From contig JAFRKV010000062.1 in the NCBI GenBank assembly GCA_017431515.1, positions 62,001 through 126,000 on the forward strand: a stretch of 64,000 nt of DNA, in the 5' to 3' direction. Of the stretch, positions 54,101-62,052 are shown in pieces. The translations under genes and the position numbers were made by a program. The notes beneath the pieces are model-generated. The model saw only the letters and a list, made by a program, of their open reading frames with translations. It ran no database searches and was not told the origin of the DNA. How positions within the stretch are numbered: position 1 is the stretch's first letter; every line of letters begins with the position of its first letter. The stretch is from Lachnospiraceae bacterium. Its GTDB lineage: Bacteria > Bacillota > Clostridia > Lachnospirales > Lachnospiraceae.

Positions 54101-55695
54101 ACAGCCGGTTTGCTGCGGCTAAGACCTATCAGGCCACGAACCGGCAGATCAATCAGATGCTGCTGGAGGCGGAGCGTTATCCTGCAGGCGGTTTTAATGT
54201 GGTTTCCAGAAACTGCGCCAACTTTGTGGCGGAGGTGACCCAGAACGCCGGGATCAACACCGGTGATGTCTTCCAGAAACAGCCCATCAAACTGGGCGCA
54301 AAATATCTGGCGGCGCCGCTGGTATCCCTCCTTTCTCCGGTGACGAAAATGGCATCCGGCATTCACGGGATGAATAAATCCACGGAGCAGGATCTTTCCT
54401 TTGAACGGTACGGGGAAAAGCAGATCACCGAAGATGAGATGAAGCTGATGAGCAAGGACAACGGAACCCGTACGGAAGGCTATACGCCGTTCAATGCTCT
54501 GCAGAACATTCAGCAGCAAGGCGGTGAGCTCAATGCGCTGCACGGAACCTTCAACCCGAAGACCGTCGAAGGCGATCCGGATGCTTACATCCGCGCTTCC
54601 GCAAACGAATTGCAGAAGCAGATCCAAAAATCCGTGAGCAATGGCGCGGCAAGAGAGTTCGGGAAAAAGGTAAGAACCCTGCGCACGAAATACAGGAGTC
54701 ACTTCAATGGATTTCCTGCAGCCACCCCGGATAAGATCGCGGACAATCAAAAAGAGTTTTCTGCGCTGGTCAAGGAAGCGCAAAGCTTCTTCTACACCCA
54801 GTGTCAGGGGAAAGCGGAGCTTCGCGTCCTGTTCCTGGAATACATCGGTGTGCTGAACCGGGCGAAAATGAGCTACGACGAAGCCTTCCGGGAGGCCCGC
54901 AAGCGGGAGAAAAACCGGCAGTTTGAAGAAAGCGATATCAGCGAGCAGTTAAAGGCTCTGACCAGCGGACAGAAAAATCAGTACTCCCTCAATACCGAGA
55001 AGGGGCCGGAAGAGATGACCTCCAGTCCTTCTCTCATGATCGGGTATGCGAAGAGGAACACCTCGGTGGAACAGACCGCGGAGACCCAGAAGAAGAATCA
55101 GGGCAAAGAGAAGCTGCTCAATGCGCTGGATCGCAGCGTGGATGCAGACACTTCCCGGATCTGGGAGCAGGAGAGTTTCAGCGACGAGGATGTGGATCTG
55201 GCTTTTGGCACCATGCAGAACCAGCAGGAATCCATCGAGCATAACAAGATGGAGTATCAGGACAACTATGATTTCACCGGCGCCGAGGTGATGCAGGCTC
55301 TGATCTTTGAAAAGATCTACGGCGGCATGAAGGGTCGGATCAATGCCGGCGGCTGGTTTACGAAGCCGTCTGAGGAACAGGGGGCTGTGGATACCAACAC
55401 CTACAACACGCGGTCCAAGCAGTTTATCGCCTGGCTCAAGCAGGATATGGAAATCTCTGCCCAGTCCCATCCCGACGAGGTGGCGCAGATCGAAAAATCC
55501 ATCGGCAAGCGCCTGGGTCTGGATCTGACAAAGCTTGACGGAAACGGCAAGGACCAGATCAAGAAAGAATATCAGACCCGTGTGTTTACCAATTACCTGG
55601 TGCCGCTGCTGGTACAGACCATTTTCAAGGGCTACGGCAACGATCAGTATTTCAGCGTCTATGCCCTGCTGAAGGCAGAGTTTGCCGGAACGTAA
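48199..55695 (+). CDS. Giant 2498 aa CIS-associated protein with permuted papain/LRAT-like domain
   Basis: The first 1750 residues are highly charged and mostly helical, with Lys/Glu-rich runs. The segment GLKGAWNSAKNFFTGGD occurs twice, at residues 325 and 371. Residues about 1780-1830 hold a more hydrophobic segment (KYAGWALFGGLHYIGKPVKW). A papain-like domain lies at about 1890-2030: NANHSWMRLSY with His at about 1905, and NVVSRNCANFVAEVTQNAG with Cys at 2006. His before Cys is the order of circularly permuted NlpC/P60, LRAT-like and DUF4105-type enzymes. No signal peptide is present, so export would need the CIS. Its size, its place after the ATPases and its enzyme-like domain make it a candidate cargo protein, but a structural role cannot be excluded. 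Confidence 0.6.
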   Translation: MAEAYETQAFEEIYKHPDWKIEAEEFETEFTKALYDDESVKKEGQAALVHVSNVLIAYNRLDAFKEATETLKDEGINKTKGGLEKLKKLREELEKKEDPTDDEKKQLESVKDEQEKAEKKLHQLENEMRNAALKDDEGQILSSLMLGGTGVAGNGYTITDNSVQDTRKGAKYIREQMTEKGNLMDQMALLDNAMNTGGVNLENGTDLETQKKKKNKKTGEEEEEVEQHHIDFNSGEHLRKKTLNDMFRDKDKDTLSMVSSLTQEEGHQVNLEEIQKFQAMDEEGQNNMIGEEGLGENRRDIMDVANSRQLTEEARTRKGGKKEKGLKGAWNSAKNFFTGGDSKNYVGPLSQEEEAQKEAEKKKEEKKKEGGLKGAWNSVKNFFTGGDKPKPFEIDYEHLSNRHKYMLLMQGLDPATVKDKWRMGMTDAQRAVLARIKYEQRKELQDKEAEKRGLLKASGKVNKNDTSDKIDGLMKDRDKAVARELNDKKFLTTEDAEKVVKDPRAESGRLMNSPKTARNMLGMYKMLTTDEQKLFTFRLALLAYLVPTRRNTIYEVLSQSQEAGVTGKEDIKDPARMYETIHPLTKEDIRNKLAGKKQFPHEKVFMTMVDEYNELRQDARGIKKEERKDLVENQKDMSIAEVARELLNPASGLALFAKLRLLTDASITDDDIKKHIDRLNPNEQKLVNEFMEKLAREQKTPYEDLKKWVEDDEKEQKELSDQLKVKEDEMKKVMKEITAIERDSTRFDRKKSRDLDQKSREIENEIKDLQEKKEKTPKKEREEKTKDFKERVDWKDNREADAITAIGKIRKDLFHLLTATPTAYETGLEATVPALRNRLLVITRLANRFLLDKFDETPDFEDKYKFKEYNPDREEVFQKQLKEEKAGTLGVSEAEKEAKKRAEEERQARIKAEKDMRKGLAERCFNAMSSVKEDERILPLDLEDKNKATAPEVARAINRVINTYLGFDPGLVARVPDATFPDLLPRLLRYNLAATQIQELLSKRADANAAVSEENLAKVRQALKMKSTIEGYAESRYAVFCNSTYGELTGEEYAEKMRLIREKNGEGDFSEEELRMYEVQEAANASGEGLKTASKKKEEETATGLESGKTYLDNLASMWASLFTEQKDDAEGAEFYQHILDHLDNLHTALSGTFNANTDIGSEAAKIAATFGLLEQACDDFTEAVKDPKDERFLLAKSVGNLASGMLTKFGQASYRTVEILTNNNLFQKGDHLWARVMVIGAPLITGSNEFEGKLSGRMTLDNEKAGTKKLSADEIDTEMTALGRDSGDTGAFTSKREEKSLARFRALLGSADPEEMKNTLQTYKRLDAEDAADRKKYEDRLKELEGKGEKPEEKVEEEQKPQAEEEPVQEEKPLEEQEIERLLAEQEAANIEAKEGEENGILRMWQKWRSDLGKYKTGVLGLFADKERNSAVAEVQQTIDELYPLLSGKVLQLQVENDEIKNEAELQIEYQTMMRQICAKADKVRSYAFAYTGSTTAEERQDPFKALCRKIYEWAKLYKRTTDGMKIQSVMNVLQSRKGTDREDNRLDLSSYAMKQVKEGKLRYIFFVLRGSMGLGENPYALPEKWLTRKQLEKEQAEKRKKAKQEQQEKNAQNQVRFSINDAGSEDEDQQEQEEKEQLNPEDVDLDKSYDELPFSEDEDEKVEQELKKLDESLKEGEYEDENGEHEVNEEQQAEAKQEAKRRAMEEAAQIREQRRQERESLQMPKFENVRAKKKRSKDDFALTGGMEEANPEGATEVDIEQKAVANRNFTPKGLSTKEKVAKYAGWALFGGLHYIGKPVKWLGNGIVKGVNFALRWTKKKINGANSMQKTSKIATQEKQDEIAKEIENVRGGASDQEVMSDTSRVPMNWALETAEDPKQAPTVTVGSRAQTNEGQTDFVNANHSWMRLSYTKRDPLSGKMIRHKIDMGYGPRGGFGLDGLKGAALNAADQAASGALMPGALWDERDSRFAAAKTYQATNRQINQMLLEAERYPAGGFNVVSRNCANFVAEVTQNAGINTGDVFQKQPIKLGAKYLAAPLVSLLSPVTKMASGIHGMNKSTEQDLSFERYGEKQITEDEMKLMSKDNGTRTEGYTPFNALQNIQQQGGELNALHGTFNPKTVEGDPDAYIRASANELQKQIQKSVSNGAAREFGKKVRTLRTKYRSHFNGFPAATPDKIADNQKEFSALVKEAQSFFYTQCQGKAELRVLFLEYIGVLNRAKMSYDEAFREARKREKNRQFEESDISEQLKALTSGQKNQYSLNTEKGPEEMTSSPSLMIGYAKRNTSVEQTAETQKKNQGKEKLLNALDRSVDADTSRIWEQESFSDEDVDLAFGTMQNQQESIEHNKMEYQDNYDFTGAEVMQALIFEKIYGGMKGRINAGGWFTKPSEEQGAVDTNTYNTRSKQFIAWLKQDMEISAQSHPDEVAQIEKSIGKRLGLDLTKLDGNGKDQIKKEYQTRVFTNYLVPLLVQTIFKGYGNDQYFSVYALLKAEFAGT

Positions 55696-55717
55696 TGTGT
55701 AAGGAGTGCATCAAACC

Positions 55718-56608
55718 GTGATCTACTATGAAGCGATTACCAAGAATAATCTGCCGGACTACCGGGATGTGATCCTGCCGGATCTTTATGAGGAGCTGGA
55801 AGCGATAGACGTGGAGCCCATCGGCCTCGGATATCTTTGCATCGGGGCTCGGGACGACAAGTCAAAACAGACCGCAGGCGCCATTGCAGGCGTCTTGATG
55901 GCGGAGGAGGACGGCAGCGCCTCCATTATGATCCGCTCCATCTTCGTGCGGAGGGACACCCGCCGCAAAAAGATCGGCAACACTCTGATCTCCAGGCTCC
56001 TGTCCGTGGCGGCCGGCACCTATCTTTTCCCGGAAGGGGAGCAGGAAGCGGAGATTATGGTGAAGATCCAGTATCTCCTGACGCAATACGAGTCGGAGAG
56101 TTTCACGGCATTTTTAAAGGACTTCGGCTTTACGGATTTTGCAGAGGAATCGGATCTCTACCGGCTGAACGAGTGGGATCTGATGGAACTGGATATCCTG
56201 CGGCCCTCCTTTCAGGCCAACAAAAACGCCCGTCCTTTCTCAGAAGCGGGAGAGGAACTGCGGAGGGAAATCGAGGATTACATCGGCCGCGTCATAGAGC
56301 CGGAACTCTCCTTTGCCTATGTGAAGGGAGAGGATATTCTGGGCATGGTGCTGACGGAGGAACTTTCTCCGGGACATTACTGGATCGTGGGCGCGGAGCA
56401 TGACGGGACGCTGACGGATGCGCAGATGATGTCGCTTCTTCGGACCACGGCTGCTGCCATTGAAAAGAAAACCCGCCGGTTTACCGTGACGGTGGAGCCG
56501 GGGGATGAGATCATCAAGGGGATTCTCATGAGTGCGCCGGGAGTCGTCACCATTACGCCGCGGCTGGCCTGGGTGTATGTGAACCTGGAGAAGCCGGAGG
56601 AAGCATAA
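55718..56608 (+). CDS. Tandem GNAT-fold protein
   Basis: AAGGAG at 55701-55706 is 11 bases before the GTG at 55718, which I chose; a GTG at 55706 lies inside the binding site. The protein has 296 aa. The first half has the acetyltransferase order of strands and the acetyl-CoA loop region (IMIRSIFVRRDTRRKKIGNTLISRLL). The second half looks like a second, weaker copy. GNAT proteins transfer acyl groups from CoA to amines, but substrate and activity are unknown here. It is in the same operon as the giant protein, 22 bp downstream. Confidence 0.6.
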   Translation: MIYYEAITKNNLPDYRDVILPDLYEELEAIDVEPIGLGYLCIGARDDKSKQTAGAIAGVLMAEEDGSASIMIRSIFVRRDTRRKKIGNTLISRLLSVAAGTYLFPEGEQEAEIMVKIQYLLTQYESESFTAFLKDFGFTDFAEESDLYRLNEWDLMELDILRPSFQANKNARPFSEAGEELRREIEDYIGRVIEPELSFAYVKGEDILGMVLTEELSPGHYWIVGAEHDGTLTDAQMMSLLRTTAAAIEKKTRRFTVTVEPGDEIIKGILMSAPGVVTITPRLAWVYVNLEKPEEA

Positions 56609-56635
56609 GAGAAATCTGGGAAGGAAAGAAACGAA

Positions 56636-57151
56636 ATGAAAAAGGGGATTGCGATCCTCCTTGCGTTGACAGTCATCGGGCTATGCGCCTGCGGGGACAA
56701 GGATGCGCAGAAAGAGGAAAAGAAAGCGGAAGCTGCCGCAGTAGTGGAGGAAGAACTGGAAGAGGTGGATATGACGCCGCCGAATAATCAGGCCTTCGAC
56801 TGGAACGGCGAATATCTGGATTCCACCGGCGGGCAGGCCATATTGACCATCTCGCCCAATACGAAGCGCAATAAGGGCTATGAGATCCTGATCTATATCC
56901 CGGGAGGCGAGGGCTCCTTTTCCACATGGAGCTGCACCGCTACCTACGACGACGGCGTGGGTGGGCTGCATTATGAGGATTGTGTCCGCACCAACATGGA
57001 CACCAGCGAGACCGGCGGCGTGGAGACCGCATATCAAAAAGGCACAGGCGTCATCATCCCCAGCGGAGACGGCAGCGACACCCTGCTCTGGATCGACGAT
57101 CAGGAACGCAGGGGTGTGGATCTTCGGTTTGAACGGATGGAAGAAGAGTAA
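56636..57151 (+). CDS. Small lipoprotein
   Basis: The 171 aa protein has a lipoprotein signal (MKKGIAILLALTVIGLCACG) with Cys 20 as the likely lipidation site, followed by a charged spacer. The mature part is beta-rich with the motif GLHYEDCVRTNMD and a later GTGVIIPSGDGSDTLLW. The same pattern appears in the membrane protein at 62053 (GLQLINCKRTDME, GSGTIKMNSDGTLVM), so the two are probably related. It sits on the outer face of the cell membrane. Function is unknown. Confidence 0.65.
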   Translation: MKKGIAILLALTVIGLCACGDKDAQKEEKKAEAAAVVEEELEEVDMTPPNNQAFDWNGEYLDSTGGQAILTISPNTKRNKGYEILIYIPGGEGSFSTWSCTATYDDGVGGLHYEDCVRTNMDTSETGGVETAYQKGTGVIIPSGDGSDTLLWIDDQERRGVDLRFERMEEE

Positions 57152-57173
57152 GGAAGTAAGGAGGGAAACGACC

Positions 57174-57584
57174 ATGGAAGTAATTTATTTTGACAGTCAT
57201 ATGGATCGCGTGACGATTGACAGGGTATTTCCCCCGGAAGCCATACAACACTCCTCCGCGTTTTTCGGCGCGGTGGATGAGGAGGGAGAGCTTTGCGGGA
57301 TCGCAGCGCTGGGCTATGAACAGGACACCCTGCTGCTGCAGTATCTGTTTGTGCCGGAGAAGTACCGCCGGAGGGGCGTGGGCACGGCGCTGCTGGATGA
57401 TATTTCGGAACGCCTTGCGGGCAATACCGAAAGTTTTATGGAAGCCTATATGGATGAAAAGAACGATTATGAGAACCTGAAAGGCTTGTTTCAGAAGCGG
57501 GCGGATTACCACGTGGAGGAACACAAGCATTACGCCGCAGCCTATTGGCTTGGCGTCACCAACGCATATGCGGCTGCGTACTGA
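57174..57584 (+). CDS. GNAT-family acetyltransferase-like protein
   Basis: I chose the ATG at 57174, which follows AGGAGGGAAA; the open frame extends upstream inside the lipoprotein gene. The 136 aa protein has the GNAT core: GIAALGYEQDTLLLQYLFV, then the acetyl-CoA loop PEKYRRRGVGTALLDDI, matching the R/Q-x-x-G-x-G/A consensus. An active enzyme is plausible. Substrate is unknown. Confidence 0.75.
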   Translation: MEVIYFDSHMDRVTIDRVFPPEAIQHSSAFFGAVDEEGELCGIAALGYEQDTLLLQYLFVPEKYRRRGVGTALLDDISERLAGNTESFMEAYMDEKNDYENLKGLFQKRADYHVEEHKHYAAAYWLGVTNAYAAAY

Positions 57585-57600
57585 AAGGGGGGAAAATACC

Positions 57601-59832
57601 ATGGATGAACAGCTTCGGTTAGAAAAAGATAAACAGCAGGAGATCGTGGTCAACAAGGAAGTGCCGGAACTGATCCTTGCGAATAAGAAAGAACATCAGC
57701 CCCCTAATCCGGAAGAGATCAAGAAGGATCAGCAGGTGAGAAAGCTGGATGCGGATCTGAAGAAACGCAAACCCAGAATGAACAAAAGGCTCATCGCCCA
57801 GGTGCATAACCCGGAGATCTTTCAGCCCCAGAAGATCGAGACCGAGGTGCAGGAACCGCCGGCTTATGAGGAACTGAAAAAAGAGAATCTGCAGAAAGAG
57901 TCTGTGGTCACGAATAAGATGGCTCGCATTAACATTGAGACGGATAAAAAGATCTCCTCTCAGGCCAAGCTGGATGACGCGCAGATGAAGCTGATCAAGC
58001 AGAGCCTGCAGGAAAAGGCTGCGGCCAAGAAGGAACTCATGCTCTCCATGAACAACGACCCGGGAGAGGCAGAGTATATTACCGCCTGCGTGGATCTGGA
58101 TATGCTGATGAAGCTGCATGCGGCCTGTGAGACCACCATGAAGGATCCTAAGGCAAAGAAGGCTGCCCAGGCCACCCTTATGAAGCTCATCAGAAATAAA
58201 GAGCGGCGCCTGAAAGAGCATCTCGCCGAAAAGGCGAAGATGGAGAAGGCAAAGCAGAAGGAGCAGGAGAAGACTGCGAAGACTGTGAAGACGCTGGAAA
58301 CGCCGGTGGAAAAGAAGAGCAAAAAGGAGACAAAGAAGAAAGAGGTCAAGAAGGACTCTCTGTACAAGGTGGTGATCAACGACCGCAAAGATAAGAAAAA
58401 GACGAAATACCAGGACGACAAACTGACCCGCTTCCACGGCAGTGTGCAGAATCCTTTTAACCTGCTGGATCAGGAACGGTATCAGCAGGGTGAGATCATC
58501 ACGTACAAGCATACCAACGGTCAGACCTACACCATGGTGAAGCAGCAGCCGGCCAACCTGAAGGAAGCGATCCAGCTCCGCGGACAGATCACCCGCAATT
58601 TCAACGTCATGGATGGGCACTGCCCGGATCAGCTGTTTGATCTGTTTTTGTACTATGAGGAGTATGTGGTGCAGTTTTCCGAGAATCAGGAGATCGAATT
58701 CCCGCCGGAGTATCTGCAAAAGATCGATATCTCTCCCTATGCGGCAGAAGGAAAGGGTCTGGAAGTGGCAGTGGCGCTCCGAAACCGGATCATGGACGGC
58801 GGGCTCCTTTATAAGGACCTGAAGGGACAAGCCAAGGAAGTCTATGATTACTATGACGAGATCGTAAAGCACCTGATCAGAACCGACGGCACTATGAAGG
58901 ACCGGGTGGATCAGCATGAAGCAAGGAAGGAATCCCGGCATAACATCCAGCTGAAGACGAATCTGGACAAAACCTACGAAGAACAGGCTGGCGGCTCCAA
59001 CGACTGCTGGTCCTGCGCCGGGTCTGCCATCATCAACCATTTCCTCCGGAACGAGCCGGGCTACAAGACGGTGACGGCAAAGAAGTTCCGGGCGTTTCAG
59101 CCTGCGCTGAAAACGAAAGAGGAGCTGGGGGTCGATGACGAATCCTACGAGACGCAGAAAAGCGAGATCGAAGAGTTTACCATCAAAAACCAGAGTAAAA
59201 ACCGGACAAGATCGCCCATGGGCAATCCTTACATGGTGGCGGATTTTTACCTGAACCAGCTGGAAAAGGCCGGAAAGAAAAACACCGCGGTGCGCAAGAT
59301 GGTGTTTCAGCCGGGATTGGCTGCGAAGCAGAAGAACGGGTTTACGGATCAGAGCGGCAAGAATCTGGGGAAAGATACCAACGCCCTGCATAATCTCCGG
59401 CAGAAGTTCAAGGATGTGGTCAAAGAGGCATTGGAAGGGGACAGCGCGCTGACGCTGCTTTCCGGGGCCCATTATCTCACCATCGTCGGCATCAGGGGCA
59501 ATCAGCTGATCGTCCACAACTCCGCCAGCGGTACGCCGGGAGTGACGGAGATCCGCAGCATCGATTCGATCCTGGCAGACAGGAGCAATCAGAAGGCGGT
59601 GGAACTGGTATGGCTGCAGAAGATTGAGGATCCCAAGGACGTAACCCGCCAGTTCAAGAATCTGTCTTATGATGAAAACACGAAGCAGTACCGGGAGAAG
59701 GTGAAGAATTTCTCGGAGAATATCGGGCAGCAGAAGGGCGTCGGCGCATGGAAGGCATTGGATGAGAAGGATGAGGACATCGCGGATCTCATCATGGAAG
59801 GCATCTATCTGCCGAAGCAGCTGCAGGCATAA
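57601..59832 (+). CDS. Protein with C-terminal papain-like (C39/AvrRpt2-type) cysteine protease domain
   Basis: The ATG at 57601 follows AAAGGGGGG and gives about 743 aa; the upstream in-frame ATG at 57550 lies inside the GNAT gene. The N-terminal 280 residues are Lys/Glu-rich helix. The C-terminal part has the papain-like order Gln, Cys, His, Asn: EEQAGGSNDCWSCAGSAIIN with Cys 469, SGAHYLTIVGIRGN with His 624, and LIVHNSASG with Asn 640. There is no signal peptide. A cysteine protease or peptidase acting after delivery by the CIS is a reasonable hypothesis. A processing enzyme for the giant protein at 48199 is an alternative. Confidence 0.65.
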   Translation: MDEQLRLEKDKQQEIVVNKEVPELILANKKEHQPPNPEEIKKDQQVRKLDADLKKRKPRMNKRLIAQVHNPEIFQPQKIETEVQEPPAYEELKKENLQKESVVTNKMARINIETDKKISSQAKLDDAQMKLIKQSLQEKAAAKKELMLSMNNDPGEAEYITACVDLDMLMKLHAACETTMKDPKAKKAAQATLMKLIRNKERRLKEHLAEKAKMEKAKQKEQEKTAKTVKTLETPVEKKSKKETKKKEVKKDSLYKVVINDRKDKKKTKYQDDKLTRFHGSVQNPFNLLDQERYQQGEIITYKHTNGQTYTMVKQQPANLKEAIQLRGQITRNFNVMDGHCPDQLFDLFLYYEEYVVQFSENQEIEFPPEYLQKIDISPYAAEGKGLEVAVALRNRIMDGGLLYKDLKGQAKEVYDYYDEIVKHLIRTDGTMKDRVDQHEARKESRHNIQLKTNLDKTYEEQAGGSNDCWSCAGSAIINHFLRNEPGYKTVTAKKFRAFQPALKTKEELGVDDESYETQKSEIEEFTIKNQSKNRTRSPMGNPYMVADFYLNQLEKAGKKNTAVRKMVFQPGLAAKQKNGFTDQSGKNLGKDTNALHNLRQKFKDVVKEALEGDSALTLLSGAHYLTIVGIRGNQLIVHNSASGTPGVTEIRSIDSILADRSNQKAVELVWLQKIEDPKDVTRQFKNLSYDENTKQYREKVKNFSENIGQQKGVGAWKALDEKDEDIADLIMEGIYLPKQLQA

Positions 59833-59851
59833 AAAGAAGGGATCAGAAACT

Positions 59852-60586
59852 ATGGCAGTCATCGACACCATTGAAACCAGTCAGTTCAACCCCCACATCG
59901 AGATCCTGGAGGAGGACTTGGAATACGGCCCTGCGCGGATGCTCTATGTGGAGGACATCTGCCAGTCGGCCATGTGGCTGGATCCGGCCCTGACAGGAGA
60001 GCCGGTCTTAAAATACGCCAGAAGGCTCCGGGAGACCGTGTCCAGAGAAATGAAGGAGGCGCCACCGAAAGAGATCCTCGTCATGGGCGGTGCGGGGCTG
60101 GAGGTACCGCGATTCCTTCTGCGGGATCTGCCGGATGCCCATATCACGGTGGTGGAAGTGGATCCTGTGATGGAGCAGGTCGCGCAGCGCTATTTCGGGA
60201 TGGAGGATCTCCGCCGCAGCGGGCGGCTGGATCTGACGATCGCCGATGCGTCCCTTTATCTGGAGAAGTTGGTGAATCACGGAGGGCGGAACCGGTTTGA
60301 CTTGATCATCGAAGACGCCTTCTGCGGGATCCACGCGGAGACCGCGCTGCTGACGGATAAGGCCTGCATTGAGACCCGGCAGCTCCTGACGGACAAGGGC
60401 GCATACGTCATCAACCTGGTTTCTGCCATTACAGGCTCGGACAGCTGGCCCCTTCTTATGGAGCGGGATATTCTGCTCCGGTTTTTTGAAGCGGTGCGTG
60501 CTTATCCGGCCACCCCGGATTTAGAGCAGGAAAAGGTGCAGAACATCATTATGGCAGCCAACGGATACGCGGCGCAGGCAATGTAA
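59852..60586 (+). CDS. Spermidine synthase-like (SpeE-fold) class I methyltransferase-like protein
   Basis: The ATG at 59852 gives 244 aa; the earlier in-frame ATG lies inside the protease-like gene. The protein has motif I ILVMGGAGLEVPRFL, motif II VVEVDPVMEQVAQRYFG and motif III-like RLDLTIADASLYLE, then FDLIIEDAFCG. This is the spermidine synthase layout, with the acidic VEVDP residue that contacts the nucleoside. The SpeE gatekeeping residues cannot be judged, so it may make polyamines or be a divergent methyltransferase. It lies in the same operon as the CIS accessory genes. Confidence 0.65.
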   Translation: MAVIDTIETSQFNPHIEILEEDLEYGPARMLYVEDICQSAMWLDPALTGEPVLKYARRLRETVSREMKEAPPKEILVMGGAGLEVPRFLLRDLPDAHITVVEVDPVMEQVAQRYFGMEDLRRSGRLDLTIADASLYLEKLVNHGGRNRFDLIIEDAFCGIHAETALLTDKACIETRQLLTDKGAYVINLVSAITGSDSWPLLMERDILLRFFEAVRAYPATPDLEQEKVQNIIMAANGYAAQAM

Positions 60587-60613
60587 GGAAACGTTTTTTC
60601 GGAAGGGCCGGTT

Positions 60614-62038
60614 ATGGCGCTGAAGCTCAGTGAAGAACAAAAGAAAACCATATTGAAGCCGGGCGGATACTCCGAAGAGGAGGATCTGTCCTTTCTCGCG
60701 CAATCGGAACAGGAACAGGATCCCATGTCCCGTCACGGCGAGGATGTTGAGAAATTGGATCTGCAGGAGGAAACCCCGAAGCAGGAGGACGAAGGACCGG
60801 AGTACGGAGAGCATAAGGAGAGCCGGGAGGTCGGCGACTACCAGACCATCATCGATTTCAATCAGAATGAATCGGAATGGGACAAGGACCGGGACCGCAA
60901 CAACTACATGGATCACGTGACGGCAGCAGTGGATGTGTACCGCGCCGCCATGACCCAGGAGACCTGGCTGCCGGAGCAGGGACTGAAGTTAGACCGGGCG
61001 GAGATCCGGTCTCTGGCGAAAAACCAGGGGGCGACCGTGATCAGTGCCTGCGAGGAATACGAAGCAAATGTGAAGCCCTGGACGCCGCGGGGGCATCGCA
61101 AGATGGCAGCAGTGCAGCTTTTGAAGAAGAGCGTGGAGAAGCAGGGCCGCCTCATGGCAGACGACCTGTCGGAATACGTGCTCAGTGATGAAGCGATCCA
61201 GAACGGCGCCGTGTCCTATGAGGAAATGGTGATGGCGGTGCAGGAAGGACATATCCGTTCCGTGGTCAGAGAGGAAGCGGTGCGGCTCGTGGAGGAAGAG
61301 AGCACGGATATGAGCGCCGACGATGACGGCCGGCGGAAACGCACCGGCAGGCAGCTGCGGCAGGAACAGCTTTTCTCCACGGACGAGGAGAACAAGCTGA
61401 ATACCCAGGAGCGGAAAAACAGAAGCGACAATGTGAAAAAAGATCAGCACCGGTTTTCCAACCTGGCCAGCTGTCTCGGTAAGGACGGCGCCACGATCCT
61501 GCCCTTTAACACAAGGACAGCGACGGCGGAGGACGGTCTGGCTTCCAGAGAAGGGATTTCCGAATTTTCCGAATACAGCCGGATGATGGGCGAGAACAAG
61601 GCAGGCTTTGAACTTAGGATGTCCGACAAGGCGCTGAACCAGATCAACACCATCCGGATGCTGGGACTCATCGCAGGAGTGGACGATTACAAGAACCTGG
61701 CGAAAAATGAAAACCTGCTGTTTAAGTATCATAAACGAGGACGGCGGATCGCCGTGGAATCGGTGGTCTTAAAGGACCCGCCCAGCGCCACCGGCGCGTA
61801 TCACGGCTTTTTATCCAAGCCGGAATTTGAATCTTTTGTGGATGACCTGAAGATCGACCAGGGCATCGGGGAAAACTTAAAGGACGTCCTGCGGCAGCTG
61901 GACGAACGACTGAGCCCGGACATGAAAGCCCGGGACCCGAACGTGAGAAAAAAAATCCATCGGCTCTTTGCGGCGCTGACGATCTGGCTGAGGAGCGGAC
62001 GCAACGCGGACAAAATCCCGGACAGGATTTTTAATTAG
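60614..62038 (+). CDS. Unknown 474 aa CIS-locus protein
   Basis: The protein is hydrophilic, mostly helical and highly charged, without signal peptide, membrane helix or Cys clusters. Segments such as YQTIIDFNQNESEWDKDRDR and KDQHRFSNLASCLGKDGATI are not recognised. The general style (Lys/Glu-rich, no signal) is like the giant protein at 48199 and the N-terminal part of 57601. It may be another exported substrate or scaffold. It starts 27 bp after the SpeE-like gene. Confidence 0.55.
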   Translation: MALKLSEEQKKTILKPGGYSEEEDLSFLAQSEQEQDPMSRHGEDVEKLDLQEETPKQEDEGPEYGEHKESREVGDYQTIIDFNQNESEWDKDRDRNNYMDHVTAAVDVYRAAMTQETWLPEQGLKLDRAEIRSLAKNQGATVISACEEYEANVKPWTPRGHRKMAAVQLLKKSVEKQGRLMADDLSEYVLSDEAIQNGAVSYEEMVMAVQEGHIRSVVREEAVRLVEEESTDMSADDDGRRKRTGRQLRQEQLFSTDEENKLNTQERKNRSDNVKKDQHRFSNLASCLGKDGATILPFNTRTATAEDGLASREGISEFSEYSRMMGENKAGFELRMSDKALNQINTIRMLGLIAGVDDYKNLAKNENLLFKYHKRGRRIAVESVVLKDPPSATGAYHGFLSKPEFESFVDDLKIDQGIGENLKDVLRQLDERLSPDMKARDPNVRKKIHRLFAALTIWLRSGRNADKIPDRIFN

Positions 62039-62052
62039 GGAGGTATCTTCTC

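Noticed and set aside
57619..59871. 750-codon minus-strand open frame opposite the papain-like gene
   Set aside because: The composition (Leu, His, Arg and Ile rich) is that of a reverse-strand shadow; the plus strand has a clear binding site and catalytic motifs.
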